A DNA stretch of 22,744 nucleotides from Microcaldota archaeon (GCA_021829015.1 JAJZOJ010000040.1:1-22744), one strand, 5' to 3'. Shown: positions 7,123 to 13,853, counted from the first letter of the stretch. Made by a program: numbers and translations. Notes: a model not told the origin generated them from the letters alone.

Positions 7123-7653
7123 ATGGCAACAGTAACAATGCAAAGGAAACAGGAGTACAGTAGGGTCTCCCGTACCTACGAAATGATGACTGCTGCGGCT
7201 GCCGCCAGGATGCCAAATCTGGCAACGGCCATGGAGGCTGCGACAAGTGGAGTTCTTATGCGGGAGCGCGATGACAGCCTGAACGCGGTGTTCGTGAGCT
7301 CTAGAGATATACCTAAGAACATAACCGATGTCCTGAAGAGCAAGCCATACATATATGCTCACATGGACCCTGCAACTGGCCTTACGGAGATATCCAAGGA
7401 GCAGTACAAAAAGACGAGATGTGAGAACAGCATGTTCATACACAAGAGCGTCCTCGATTGCATGGATAACGGGATGCCGCTGGTCCTGAGCATGGAACTC
7501 AAGATGTCAAGGAGGCCATTGCACTACGTCCTTGCCGCGGATTACCTAAACATCAGCAAGTACCATGCAGCGGAACTAACTGACGGTCCAAGTTTTGTGC
7601 CGGCAACCAGCAGCCCAAGCAGGGATGCCATAACCCACTTCCGCAGGGGCTGA
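7123..7653 (+). CDS. Protein of unknown function (176 aa)
   Basis: I do not recognise a family. The product is soluble by appearance. The N-terminal helix is Ala-rich (MTAAAAARMPNLATAMEAA, about 22-40). A mixed region follows with VFVSSRDIPKNITDVLKSKPYIYAHMDP (about 56-83), then IHKSVLDCMDNGMPLVLSMELKMSRRPLHYVLAADYL (about 105-142). The alternation of short strands and helices suggests a compact alpha/beta fold. No signal, membrane helix or obvious catalytic motif is present. A consensus TATA box is 37 bases upstream of the ATG; a second in-frame Met five residues later is possible. It is a single-gene unit ending at a convergent hairpin. Confidence 0.75.
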   Translation: MATVTMQRKQEYSRVSRTYEMMTAAAAARMPNLATAMEAATSGVLMRERDDSLNAVFVSSRDIPKNITDVLKSKPYIYAHMDPATGLTEISKEQYKKTRCENSMFIHKSVLDCMDNGMPLVLSMELKMSRRPLHYVLAADYLNISKYHAAELTDGPSFVPATSSPSRDAITHFRRG

Positions 7654-7666
7654 TTGCCCGACAGGA

Positions 7667-7692
7667 CTGATTGGCTTCTTTTTGCCAATCAG
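7667..7692. terminator. Convergent hairpin between two gene ends
   Basis: A perfect 9-bp stem, CTGATTGGC with GCCAATCAG, closes an 8-base T-rich loop (TTCTTTTT). It lies between the end of the 176-residue gene and the end of the convergent HTH/DUF4382 gene, whose stop codon it includes. It can form on either transcript and supplies oligo-T on the plus strand. A terminator role is inferred. Confidence 0.55.
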
Positions 7693-9398
7693 CCTATCAT
7701 TACGTTTCCTACAATGTTGGCGGATACATCCGCGCCCTGTCCTATTTCCGCGTTTGAGCCCATTTGAGAGTTTACGGTCTCGGAATTCTCATTCGCGTTG
7801 GCACCCGATGAGGTGTTGACTATTATTATCGGGTGCGCAGAATTCTCGCCTCCGTTTGCCCCGGCCTCAATCCTGTCTCCCATGTTGCCATTGGACCATC
7901 TGCCTATTAACGATGGTATGGGCACGTTCCCAGGCTGTATCGCATTGCCGTTGCGGGTGCATGACATCGCCCCGTTCTCGTAGCTGCACTCTATCTCTAC
8001 CTTGATGCCGTTGTTGCTCTGCGAGATGTTCAGGAGAGTGGAGTTGCCCTGCATGCCGAAGATGTCCTCAAAGCCGCCGTTGTTCAGCGCCTTGGCGCTA
8101 ACGTCAATTCCCTCCTTGCGGTTCACCTGCACCTGTATCCTTTCCCCTTCCTGCGGGCGGTAGCACCTCCCGAATGCCACGCTGTTGGCCGCGCCTGTAT
8201 AGCAGCATCCCTTTGAGAATGCGGTAGCATTGGACATGTTTATGCCGTTTGCCTCAAGGTATCCTCCTCCGAGGCAGTGCATGACGACTATGCCGTTAGC
8301 CGCTATCGCGTTGTAATCCTCAGCGTTTGCCGACATGTTTATTATGTTGGACTCATCACCTCCGAATATCAGGAATCCATGCTCCCTGACCACCAGCGGC
8401 ACGGGCCCAGTTCCATTGAGGATTACGTGGCCATCCCTTACCTCTATGAGCGTGTTCTGCGGCATGGAGTAGTTGTACTTCATGTTGCCCTTGTCATCCA
8501 TTCCCATCTCCCAGTATGCCCTTATCCTTCCGGGACCCTTCGCGACTATTATCGAGCTCTGGTTCAGCTCCAGGCTGTTGTCCTCTACCTGCCTGAAGTT
8601 TATCACAGGGGTCATTATCAAAGTGCCGTTGCCCGTCATGTGGAGCGAATGCTCCAAATTGAAATCCAGGTTCAACCACTGCGATGAGTTTGTGCTGTTG
8701 CTTATGTTGAAGTTCCCGAATATCTTCAGCTTGCCGCTGGGTAGCAGCACGCTCTCTTTCGTTCCGTTGACCGTTGCGACGACGTTCGATATGTTTAGGG
8801 CTATCTCGTCGTATTGCCCTGCCTGCAGCTTCGTGCCAGACATTATCGCGGATATGTTCTTCAGCGCGACTAGGTTGAATGTGCTTGTCTGGATCTTCAC
8901 GTTGTACCACTTGCCAGTGCTGGTGCTGTGGACGCTGAGGTTGTCAACCGTTATGAACAATGCGCTTATGTTGTACAATGCAGGGGAGTCGGAAACGGAG
9001 AATACCGTGCTGCCTGCAGGTACCGCGGAGCCAGGAGTTATGTACACCTGCTGCGCCCCAAGGTAGCTCGATGTGCCCTGCCTTGAAAGGAGCAGGAATG
9101 CTGCCACGAGTACCAAGGCTACAACCACGAAGGATGCCGCAGCGGCCCTCCTAAGGCCCCTTATGTCGAATCCGTTCCTCCTTCCCGAATTATTATTAGC
9201 ATTATTCAGCTCGTAGTATTTCCACTTCCTGGGCCTGTCCTCAACCAGCTTTATGTCCCCGGAGTCCATTAGCTCCTGCAGGTGCTGGCTTACAGTGGAT
9301 GGCGCAAGGTCGAGCTTCCTGCTCAGGTCCGTAAGCGTCTCGTTCTTCTTCCCCAGTATGTCTATTATCATGCTTTTGGTGTTTCCGGTCTTGCTCAT
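7689..9398 (-). CDS. Membrane-anchored ArsR-type HTH / DUF4382 protein
   Basis: A 569-residue protein joining a DNA-binding domain to an extracellular sensor-like region. Residues 8-62 form an ArsR-type winged helix (LTDLSRKLDLAPSTVSQHLQELMDSGDIKLVED). A single hydrophobic helix (about 86-105) follows a basic RRNGFDIRGLRR stretch, placing the HTH in the cytoplasm. Outside, about 131-275 matches DUF4382: SVSDSPALYNISALFITVDNLSVH, then a KLQAGQYDEIALNISNV segment. The remaining 290 residues are beta-rich, with many N-x-S/T sequons and four closely placed Cys (CLGGG, KGCCYTG, FGRC). The architecture suggests a one-component transmembrane regulator, though its ligand and target are unknown. GGTGATC (9401-9407) precedes the ATG, and a TATA element is near 9434-9444. 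Confidence 0.85.
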   Translation of the reverse strand: MSKTGNTKSMIIDILGKKNETLTDLSRKLDLAPSTVSQHLQELMDSGDIKLVEDRPRKWKYYELNNANNNSGRRNGFDIRGLRRAAAASFVVVALVLVAAFLLLSRQGTSSYLGAQQVYITPGSAVPAGSTVFSVSDSPALYNISALFITVDNLSVHSTSTGKWYNVKIQTSTFNLVALKNISAIMSGTKLQAGQYDEIALNISNVVATVNGTKESVLLPSGKLKIFGNFNISNSTNSSQWLNLDFNLEHSLHMTGNGTLIMTPVINFRQVEDNSLELNQSSIIVAKGPGRIRAYWEMGMDDKGNMKYNYSMPQNTLIEVRDGHVILNGTGPVPLVVREHGFLIFGGDESNIINMSANAEDYNAIAANGIVVMHCLGGGYLEANGINMSNATAFSKGCCYTGAANSVAFGRCYRPQEGERIQVQVNRKEGIDVSAKALNNGGFEDIFGMQGNSTLLNISQSNNGIKVEIECSYENGAMSCTRNGNAIQPGNVPIPSLIGRWSNGNMGDRIEAGANGGENSAHPIIIVNTSSGANANENSETVNSQMGSNAEIGQGADVSANIVGNVMIG

Positions 9399-9433
9399 CT
9401 GATCACCAATACGGTATTTGTATGGAATCTCAA

Positions 9434-9444
9434 GTTATATATAC
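9434..9444 (-). promoter_or_regulatory. TATA box of the HTH/DUF4382 gene
   Basis: On the minus strand this reads GTATATATAAC, about 38-45 bases before the ATG at 9398. A GGTGATC Shine-Dalgarno site lies at 9401-9407. Confidence 0.65.
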
Positions 9445-9510
9445 CATGCTAGATATTTAGGTTTTTATTTCGGTTTTGCCTTTATGGGGCATCTGCTGCA
9501 AAACCGTAGC

Positions 9511-9520
9511 AAATAAATAT
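9511..9520 (+). promoter_or_regulatory. TATA-like element of the aldo/keto reductase gene
   Basis: AAATAAATAT lies 37 bases before the ATG at 9548, the same distance as for the strong TATA boxes of this window. This supports 9548 rather than an upstream TTG as the start. Confidence 0.5.
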
Positions 9521-9547
9521 GCCTGCAGGCAGTATCTATGCGATATA

Positions 9548-10492
9548 ATGTCTGGGATAAAGCGCAAGGGCCTTGGGAGTACCGGAGAGACGATACCTGA
9601 GCTCGGGATAGGCACCTGGAAGATGGGCTCATCGCCAGAATCTGAGATACTTTCAATACGGCATGCGCTGTCCATAGGGATGGATTTGGTAGATACCGCG
9701 GAGATGTATGCAAACGAGTCGCTCGTCGGCTCTGCGGTGAAGGGAAGGAAGGCATTCGTGGCTACCAAGGTCTCTCCAGGGCATTTCAGGCATGACGATG
9801 TGATATCCGCATGCGACAGGAGCCTGGAGCGTCTTGGCGTCGAATGCATAGACCTGTACCAATTGCACTGGCCCAACCATGGCATACCAATAAAGGAGAC
9901 GATGCAAGCCATGGAGGAGCTGGCGGATTCCGGGAAGATAAGGCACATAGGGGTGAGCAATTTCGACACCGAGGAGCTTATCGAGGCGCAGAACTCCATG
10001 GAGAAATACCCGATAGTCTCAAACCAGATAGAATACAGCGTTTTCGTAAGAGGTGCAGAATCGGAGCTGCTAGACTTCTGCTCTGACAACGCGATAACGG
10101 TGATAGCATACAGCCCGCTGGGACAGGGGGCGCTTTTCGATCAAAGGTACAGGGATACCTATGAGCTTCTTGAGCGGATAGGGAAGCCCAGCGGCATGAC
10201 CGCGCCGCAGGTAGCCCTCGCATGGGTGGTATCCCACAAGAACGTGGTTGCGATACCTAAGGCAGGCAGCATAAGGCATGTGGACGAGGATGCGAAATCA
10301 TCCGGGTTGAAATTGTCCAACGAGGAGTTCGCTGAGATAAGCGAGAAAGCGCAGGAGAAGCGGTCGATAGGCCAGAGGTTCATCCCGTTCCTGAAGAAAG
10401 GCGGCGCATGGGCCAATGCACTGCAGTACTTCCAGGAGAAGAGGGGCGGGTTCTACCGCAGAAGCAGTACGACGAGGTCCTCGAAGAAGTAG
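9548..10492 (+). CDS. Aldo/keto reductase
   Basis: NADPH-dependent oxidoreductase of the aldo/keto reductase superfamily, 314 residues as usual for the (beta/alpha)8 barrel. It starts with the family strand IKRKGLGSTGETIPELGIGTW. The catalytic tetrad is complete: D49 and Y54 in DTAEMYANE, K74 in FVATKVSP and H107 in YQLHWPNH. The cofactor-site segments IRHIGVSNFD (131-140) and SNQIEYSVF are present, as are IAYSPLGQGAL and the late VAIPKAGSIRHVDED block. The frame is open further upstream, but homologues begin near MSGIKRKG and a TATA-like element fits this ATG. The substrate is unknown. Its last 40 bases overlap the end of the convergent methyltransferase gene. Confidence 0.93.
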   Translation: MSGIKRKGLGSTGETIPELGIGTWKMGSSPESEILSIRHALSIGMDLVDTAEMYANESLVGSAVKGRKAFVATKVSPGHFRHDDVISACDRSLERLGVECIDLYQLHWPNHGIPIKETMQAMEELADSGKIRHIGVSNFDTEELIEAQNSMEKYPIVSNQIEYSVFVRGAESELLDFCSDNAITVIAYSPLGQGALFDQRYRDTYELLERIGKPSGMTAPQVALAWVVSHKNVVAIPKAGSIRHVDEDAKSSGLKLSNEEFAEISEKAQEKRSIGQRFIPFLKKGGAWANALQYFQEKRGGFYRRSSTTRSSKK

Positions 10493-10989
10493 TGCGATTT
10501 CCTGACGATCTCCATTCCTTTGCCGGTATCCGTGGAGTAGCCGTTCAATGAGCTCTCCAGAAGCAGCGCGATTCCGCCATCCTCAAGGTGCTCCTTGTAG
10601 GATGCGATGAACCTGTCTATCAATTCCCTTCCTCCCTTGCCTCCGTCAAGGTCGACGCTTGCCTTATCCCTGCTGGGAAGGTACGGGGGATTGAATATTA
10701 TAGTGTCGAATTTTCCATGTATGCTCCCAAACATGTCTGATTCGGCGAATTTCCCATCTACGCCATTGCGTGTCGCATTGGAATGCGCGCATTCCAGCGC
10801 CTTTCCATTGATATCCGAGAATGTCACGTCGCAGCCCTTCATTGCCGCGGTGATCCCCTGGATTCCCGAACCTGTGCCAAGGTCAAGGACTCTTCCGCGC
10901 GCATGCTCCTCCACCGCATCCGCAAGAAGGTAAGAGTCCTCACGCGGCTCGTATACCCCATCGCATACGCTTATCTGCGCCCCGTCCAT
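10453..10989 (-). CDS. HemK/Mtq2-type protein glutamine methyltransferase
   Basis: Class I SAM-dependent methyltransferase, 178 residues, of the short archaeal HemK-like group related to eukaryotic Mtq2, which methylates the GGQ glutamine of release factor 1. The hallmark EPREDSYLLADAV (14-26), SAM motif VLDLGTGSG (34-42), acidic SDING (58-62) and catalytic NPPY (100-103) are all present. The frame is open upstream to 11082, but the extra residues form a poly-Phe stretch made by the adjacent A-rich tract, so the ATG at 10987-10989 is chosen. A TTTTTAAT element about 22-29 bases upstream suggests a leaderless message. A Trm112-like partner is not in the window, so activity on aRF1 is inferred from family only. 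Confidence 0.9.
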   Translation of the reverse strand: MDGAQISVCDGVYEPREDSYLLADAVEEHARGRVLDLGTGSGIQGITAAMKGCDVTFSDINGKALECAHSNATRNGVDGKFAESDMFGSIHGKFDTIIFNPPYLPSRDKASVDLDGGKGGRELIDRFIASYKEHLEDGGIALLLESSLNGYSTDTGKGMEIVRKSHYFFEDLVVLLLR

Positions 10990-11040
10990 GCTACTATTCT
11001 GTTTCCAACCATTAAAAACGGATTGGCCGTCAGTACTGGA

Positions 11041-11090
11041 TGCAAAACCAAAAAGAAAAAGAAAGAAAAAAGAAAAAAACAAACAACCGC
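11041..11090 (-). terminator. Long oligo-T tract after the 100-residue gene
   Basis: On the minus strand this is a run of T tracts broken only by single C or G bases, starting 6 bases after the TAG stop at 11096-11098. U-rich tracts are the known terminators of archaeal RNA polymerase. It probably ends the transcript of the small gene before the methyltransferase gene begins. Confidence 0.65.
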
Positions 11091-11095
11091 AGTGG

Positions 11096-11398
11096 CTACT
11101 GCCTCATGCCCGTGCAAACCCTTCGTACTACGGAATAGGACATCCCGTTCCTGGAGACCTCTATGCTCATCGTATACCTCACGTCCTTTGACTGCTCTGC
11201 CATCATCCGCTCGCTTATCTTCCTGCAGCGAACAACCTCCCTTATGTGGCCTATCAGCTCGTCCCTCAGTGAGATATCTCCCATCCTGGAATCCAGCCTC
11301 TCCTCGTCCTTAAGGTCTGCGCGGTACATGCCGTCGATTTCTTCCATCATGGAATCTATGCCCCTCTCGAGCTCACGCTCGCTTTTGCCAAGTCCCAT
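11096..11398 (-). CDS. Small charged protein of unknown function (100 aa)
   Basis: I do not recognise it. The 100-residue product is mostly helical and charged. Residues 1-65 (GKSERELERGIDSMMEEIDG, then LKDEERLDSRMGDISLRDELIGHIREVVRCRK) look like two or three helices, one possibly coiled coil. The end (about 73-95, VRYTMSIEVSRNGMSYSVVRR) is strand-like. There are two Cys (C58, C95) and no membrane helix. No TATA box lies at the usual distance. The nearest good one on this strand is at 11533-11542, which would give a leader of roughly 115 bases. An oligo-T tract follows the stop. Coding status is likely but rests on composition and gene spacing. Confidence 0.6.
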   Translation of the reverse strand: MGLGKSERELERGIDSMMEEIDGMYRADLKDEERLDSRMGDISLRDELIGHIREVVRCRKISERMMAEQSKDVRYTMSIEVSRNGMSYSVVRRVCTGMRQ

Positions 11399-11532
11399 CT
11401 CGGAAACCCCAGAAAACGCACCTACGCCAGGCTAACAGGCGAACCTCAGAAGAAGCGCTTACGACACAGGCATTGTGCCTATTTGTATTGGCGCAGGCTT
11501 GCGCGACTTCCTTGCAGTTATTTGCCCGCCAG

Positions 11533-11542
11533 AATATATAAA
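11533..11542 (-). promoter_or_regulatory. TATA box on the minus strand (TTTATATATT)
   Basis: Third copy of the ten-base TATA element of 4145 and 7086, here on the minus strand. A transcript from it would start near 11515 and reach the small gene at 11398 after about 115 bases of hairpin-rich leader. On the plus strand the same site reads AATATATAAA, so direction is not certain. Confidence 0.5.
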
Positions 11543-11664
11543 TCTTTGTATTAAAGTAAAAGTTGATGTATAATCATAAAGAAACTTATACATAAATAAA
11601 AAGAGTTAAATACCTTTGCCGGGTAATAACTATGCCAAGGAAACTTGGTAAACCTCAGAAACGC

Positions 11665-11684
11665 GCCTGCGCTTCGGCGCAGGC
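11665..11684 (-). terminator. Hairpin with TTCG loop after the RCK operon
   Basis: A perfect 8-bp stem (GCCTGCGC with GCGCAGGC). The loop is TTCG on the plus strand and CGAA on the minus strand. It begins one base after the stop codon of the third RCK gene. T-rich stretches follow on the minus strand (about 11594-11610, reading CTCTTTTTATTTATG). The combination suggests a terminator or 3' end stabiliser for the RCK operon, though hairpins are not required for archaeal termination. Confidence 0.5.
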
Positions 11685-11685
11685 A

Positions 11686-12423
11686 TCATACTTTTCCCAA
11701 GGATACCTTCCTTGATACTATCTCGGCTATCTCCTCCCCTGCGGTATCCTCTATCGTCAACGCGTTGCTTATCCCCGCCTTCCTGAGCCCAGCGGAGTTC
11801 TCCCTCCTGTTCGCCTTGCCGAACACCTTGATGTGGGGGTTGGCCGACCTTGCAGTTATTGATATCAGAGCATTCTGCACGTCATTGTCGCTGCATGCGA
11901 CCATGCATTCGGCGCTGCCTATGTTCGCGGTCCTGAAGGTGCTGAGAAGCCTTATGTCGCCATACATCGCAAGCTCCCCCTCGCGGTATATCCTGTTGAG
12001 GTCCCTCCTGTTCTCGGTTATGACCACCGTGGGCTTGTTGGCCTTCCTCAGTTCTGCAAGAAGCGTGCGCGAGAAGTTGTTGTACGGGGCTACGACCACG
12101 TGGTTCCTGAGCCTCCGTATCCTGGCCATCGCGATGCGCTCCCTCATGTTTATGCTGCCTATGAAATCGAAGAATCCCGCCGCAAGCACCGCAGTGAGTA
12201 TCGGGAATATGCTGGCGTTAAGGAATTTCGAAAGGAGTATCAGCGGGTTGGACGCCGCGACGAACCCCATCATGCTGAAGTCTATCTGGAATGCACCCAG
12301 CGTATAATCTATTATGGATGCGACCACGCCCCCGCCTGCGGCGATGGCTATTACTATGGAAAGCACGTACAGGACCACGACGACCATCATGAGCCTTCTC
12401 TTCGCCTTTTTCATGTCGGCCAT
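11686..12423 (-). CDS. Two-helix membrane protein with degenerate TrkA-N (RCK) domain
   Basis: Third gene of an RCK operon, 245 residues. Hydrophobic helices span about 11-30 and 61-88, and the rest is a cytoplasmic Rossmann-like domain resembling TrkA-N. The nucleotide loop, normally GxGxxG, reads VAPYNNFS (111-118), so glycine is lost and NAD binding is doubtful. The later features of the fold remain: VITENRR (about 134-140), YGDIRLLSTFRTANIGSAECMVACSDND (154-181) and NALISITARS. No TVGYG-like filter is found between the helices. It starts 4 bases after the preceding gene and its GTGATC Shine-Dalgarno site contains that gene's stop. A regulatory or decoy subunit pairing with the second gene's protein is a reasonable inference. 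Confidence 0.8.
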   Translation of the reverse strand: MADMKKAKRRLMMVVVVLYVLSIVIAIAAGGGVVASIIDYTLGAFQIDFSMMGFVAASNPLILLSKFLNASIFPILTAVLAAGFFDFIGSINMRERIAMARIRRLRNHVVVAPYNNFSRTLLAELRKANKPTVVITENRRDLNRIYREGELAMYGDIRLLSTFRTANIGSAECMVACSDNDVQNALISITARSANPHIKVFGKANRRENSAGLRKAGISNALTIEDTAGEEIAEIVSRKVSLGKV

Positions 12424-12425
12424 AG

Positions 12426-12431
12426 GATCAC
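12426..12431 (-). promoter_or_regulatory. Shine-Dalgarno site containing the upstream stop codon
   Basis: GTGATC on the minus strand, two bases before the ATG at 12423. The TGA of the preceding RCK gene (12428-12430) lies inside it. This suggests that terminating ribosomes reinitiate directly on the next gene. Confidence 0.7.
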
Positions 12432-13189
12432 TTCGATACCCTCTCCCCGAGGTTCAGCCCGGCAACTATCTCCGGGACCAGGCACAGCCTTGCGCCTCCC
12501 CTCTGCATCTTCCTCACGCTCGATTCGTCCCTTGACCTGGCTATTATGTTAAGGTCTGGCGCAACATGCCGCGCTGTCACGACCCCAAGGAGATTCACGA
12601 AATCGCTCTCCGTAGCGAAGACTATGGCCTTCGCGGTATCAATCGATGCGGCCTTTAGTACCGCTTCGGTTGTGAAGTCGCCCTCGAGCCCCTGCAGGCC
12701 CAGGTCGTGCATCATGTTGATCTTGTCTGGGCTCTTGTCTATGACTATGAACTCCTGCCTCTCCTTCTTGAGATCCTGGCACAGCATCTCCCCTAGCATC
12801 GAGTAGCCGCATACTATCACGTGGTCCTTGAGGTTCTTCGGCACATTGAGCCCTAGCTTCGACTGTATATCGACACCGGAGAGCAGGTTTATGAACGAGG
12901 CTATGAGGAAACCTATGAGCACCGCCTTTGCTATCCCGTCTAGTATCGATACGGTTATGAATTCGTAGAATGCATAGCTGTTTGTCGAAAGCATCGCGGC
13001 GATGTAGCTCGATGCGCCGTCGCTGTTGGCGTCGAAGAGCGAGGATATAGTGTAGTAGCTTGCGGCATATGCGTTGTGCGTTATCAGCCATATCGTGAAT
13101 ATCGACAGCGCGGCGAACACCACGGCGACCGCAAGCAGTATCGTTATCAAACGTACTGTGGAGTTGTCGCTGGTCTGTATCTCGGTCAT
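12428..13189 (-). CDS. Two-helix membrane protein with TrkA-N (RCK) domain
   Basis: Second gene of the RCK operon, 253 residues. Transmembrane helices lie at about 13-37 and 74-103. The TrkA-N Rossmann domain follows at about 121-250 with an intact-looking loop VIVCGYSMLGE (124-134), acidic end VIDKSP (149-154) and the GDFTTEAVLKAASIDTAKAIVFAT block. In K+ channels a pore helix and TVGYGD filter lie between such helices; here the linker (NAYAASYYTISSLF...) has no such motif. The protein may therefore not be a K+ pore by itself. It overlaps the first RCK gene by four bases (ATGA). No TrkA-C domain is evident. Alternatives are a subunit of an unusual channel or a nucleotide-sensing membrane regulator. 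Confidence 0.85.
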   Translation of the reverse strand: MTEIQTSDNSTVRLITILLAVAVVFAALSIFTIWLITHNAYAASYYTISSLFDANSDGASSYIAAMLSTNSYAFYEFITVSILDGIAKAVLIGFLIASFINLLSGVDIQSKLGLNVPKNLKDHVIVCGYSMLGEMLCQDLKKERQEFIVIDKSPDKINMMHDLGLQGLEGDFTTEAVLKAASIDTAKAIVFATESDFVNLLGVVTARHVAPDLNIIARSRDESSVRKMQRGGARLCLVPEIVAGLNLGERVSK

Positions 13190-13617
13190 TTGCTGTTTCC
13201 CTTTAGTATCTCGTTGACTATCTCCCTGCTTGCCGCCCTGTTTGGCATGACTATGTGGTCCGCTCCAGCCTCTATGAGCTTCTCCCTTACGAAGTCATCG
13301 TTAGCCCTCGCAGCTATGAATATGCCCCTGTTGAGGTCCCTTGCCGCAAGCACGGCGAACAGGTTCTTGGCGTCGTCGTCCATGGATATCGCTATCGCCT
13401 TGGCGGATTCGATCCCCGCCTTCTTCAGCGTATTCGAGCTGGTCGCATCCCCCTCCACGGCGCGGTATCCTAACTCATTGAGGTGCGATATCTTCTTCGG
13501 GTCGTTCTCCACTACCACGAACGGGAGATTCTTGCCCATTATTATCTCTATAACCTTCTGGCCTACCGTCCCGTAGCCGCATACTATCACATGGCCGTAA
13601 AGAGCGTCCCTAGCCAT
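13186..13617 (-). CDS. Soluble TrkA-N (RCK) domain protein
   Basis: First gene of the operon, 143 residues, essentially one TrkA-N (KTN/RCK) domain. The NAD(H)-binding loop VIVCGYGTVGQ (10-20) has the full GxGxxG. VVENDPKK (about 35-42), AVEGDATSSNTLKKAGIESAKAIAIS (53-78) and AARANDDFVREKLIEAGADHIVMP (102-125) complete the fold. No TrkA-C domain and no membrane helix are present, so it likely works with the two membrane-bound RCK proteins encoded downstream. A TATA-like AATTAATAAAG (about 13644-13654) lies near the usual distance from the ATG. The 3' end overlaps the next gene by ATGA. In KtrAB or TrkAH systems such domains gate ion flux by ligand binding. Confidence 0.9.
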   Translation of the reverse strand: MARDALYGHVIVCGYGTVGQKVIEIIMGKNLPFVVVENDPKKISHLNELGYRAVEGDATSSNTLKKAGIESAKAIAISMDDDAKNLFAVLAARDLNRGIFIAARANDDFVREKLIEAGADHIVMPNRAASREIVNEILKGNSK

Positions 13618-13724
13618 AACACCGCTTACCTATGAAAACCAGACTTTATTAATTTTGTCATCTTGTGGGCAGGGGCCCAACATAAGCATATGGGTGCATG
13701 GCTGATTAGGACTGAAACATGATT

Positions 13725-13818
13725 TAGCTCCAGCCAGATTCGAACTGGCGTTTACGGCTCCAGAGGCCGCCGTCCTTTTATGGTTGCAGAATCGCAATGA
13801 CCACTAGACGATGGAGCT
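13725..13818 (-). tRNA. tRNA-Gln(CUG) with probable D-loop intron
   Basis: The acceptor is AGCTCCA/TGGAGCT with discriminator A and no encoded CCA. The T arm is GCCAG-TTCGAAT-CTGGC. The anticodon stem GCGGC/GCCGT closes loop CTCTGGA, giving anticodon CTG (Gln). The D stem is complete only if GTCT (10-13) pairs with GGAC (22-25), and these are separated by about 20 bases more than in a normal D-loop. The extra bases fold as a bulge-helix-bulge. The promoter probably uses the reverse face of the TATA at 13846-13853, about 28 bases upstream. Confidence 0.9.
13779..13797 (-). other. Predicted 19-nt tRNA intron in the D-loop
   Basis: On the minus strand TGGT (13800-13803) pairs with ACCA (13781-13784) as the 4-bp central helix. 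The 3-base bulges are CAT (13797-13799) and TAA (13778-13780). The intron helix TGC/GCA closes a 6-base loop. Cuts inside the bulges remove 19 bases and leave a D-loop of nearly normal length with two extra A residues. Confidence 0.65.
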
Positions 13819-13845
13819 AAATACAGTATATTATTGCGCTGTGGC

Positions 13846-13853
13846 TTTATATG
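13846..13853. promoter_or_regulatory. Shared divergent TATA element
   Basis: TTTATATG on the plus strand is 38 bases before the ATG of the membrane protease. Read backwards (CATATAAA) it is about 28-35 bases upstream of tRNA-Gln. The two divergent genes may compete for TBP here. Confidence 0.6.

Larger units (their letters stand above)
11399..11685. other. Structured intergenic region with repeated motifs
   Basis: This gap holds hairpins, a promoter-like element and an imperfect repeat family. A minus-strand TATA box (TTTATATATT) is at 11533-11542. Hairpins are GCGCA/TGCGC (11491-11504), AGGCA/TGCCT around 11468-11480, and the strong stem with a TTCG loop at 11665-11684. The words AACC(C/T)CAGAA recur at 11406, 11444 and 11651 within longer similar stretches, and GGCGCAGGC occurs at 11490 and 11676. 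An 8-bp inverted repeat, ATGTATAA with TTATACAT, lies at 11566-11593. No convincing protein gene is present. Confidence 0.5.

Noticed and set aside
10990..11082. Signal-peptide-like N-terminal extension of the methyltransferase (poly-Phe stretch)
   Set aside because: It is encoded by the A-rich tract that acts as oligo-T terminator on the minus strand; the family starts at the later Met.
11640..11690. C/D box small RNA on the minus strand (ATGATG near the stop, CTGA downstream)
   Set aside because: The spacer is filled by a strong 8-bp hairpin and no C'/D' pair is seen, unlike archaeal C/D RNAs.
11632..11715. 27-codon plus-strand frame starting MPRKLGKPQKR
   Set aside because: Its second half is the terminator-like hairpin and the antisense of the RCK gene end. 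Nothing supports translation.
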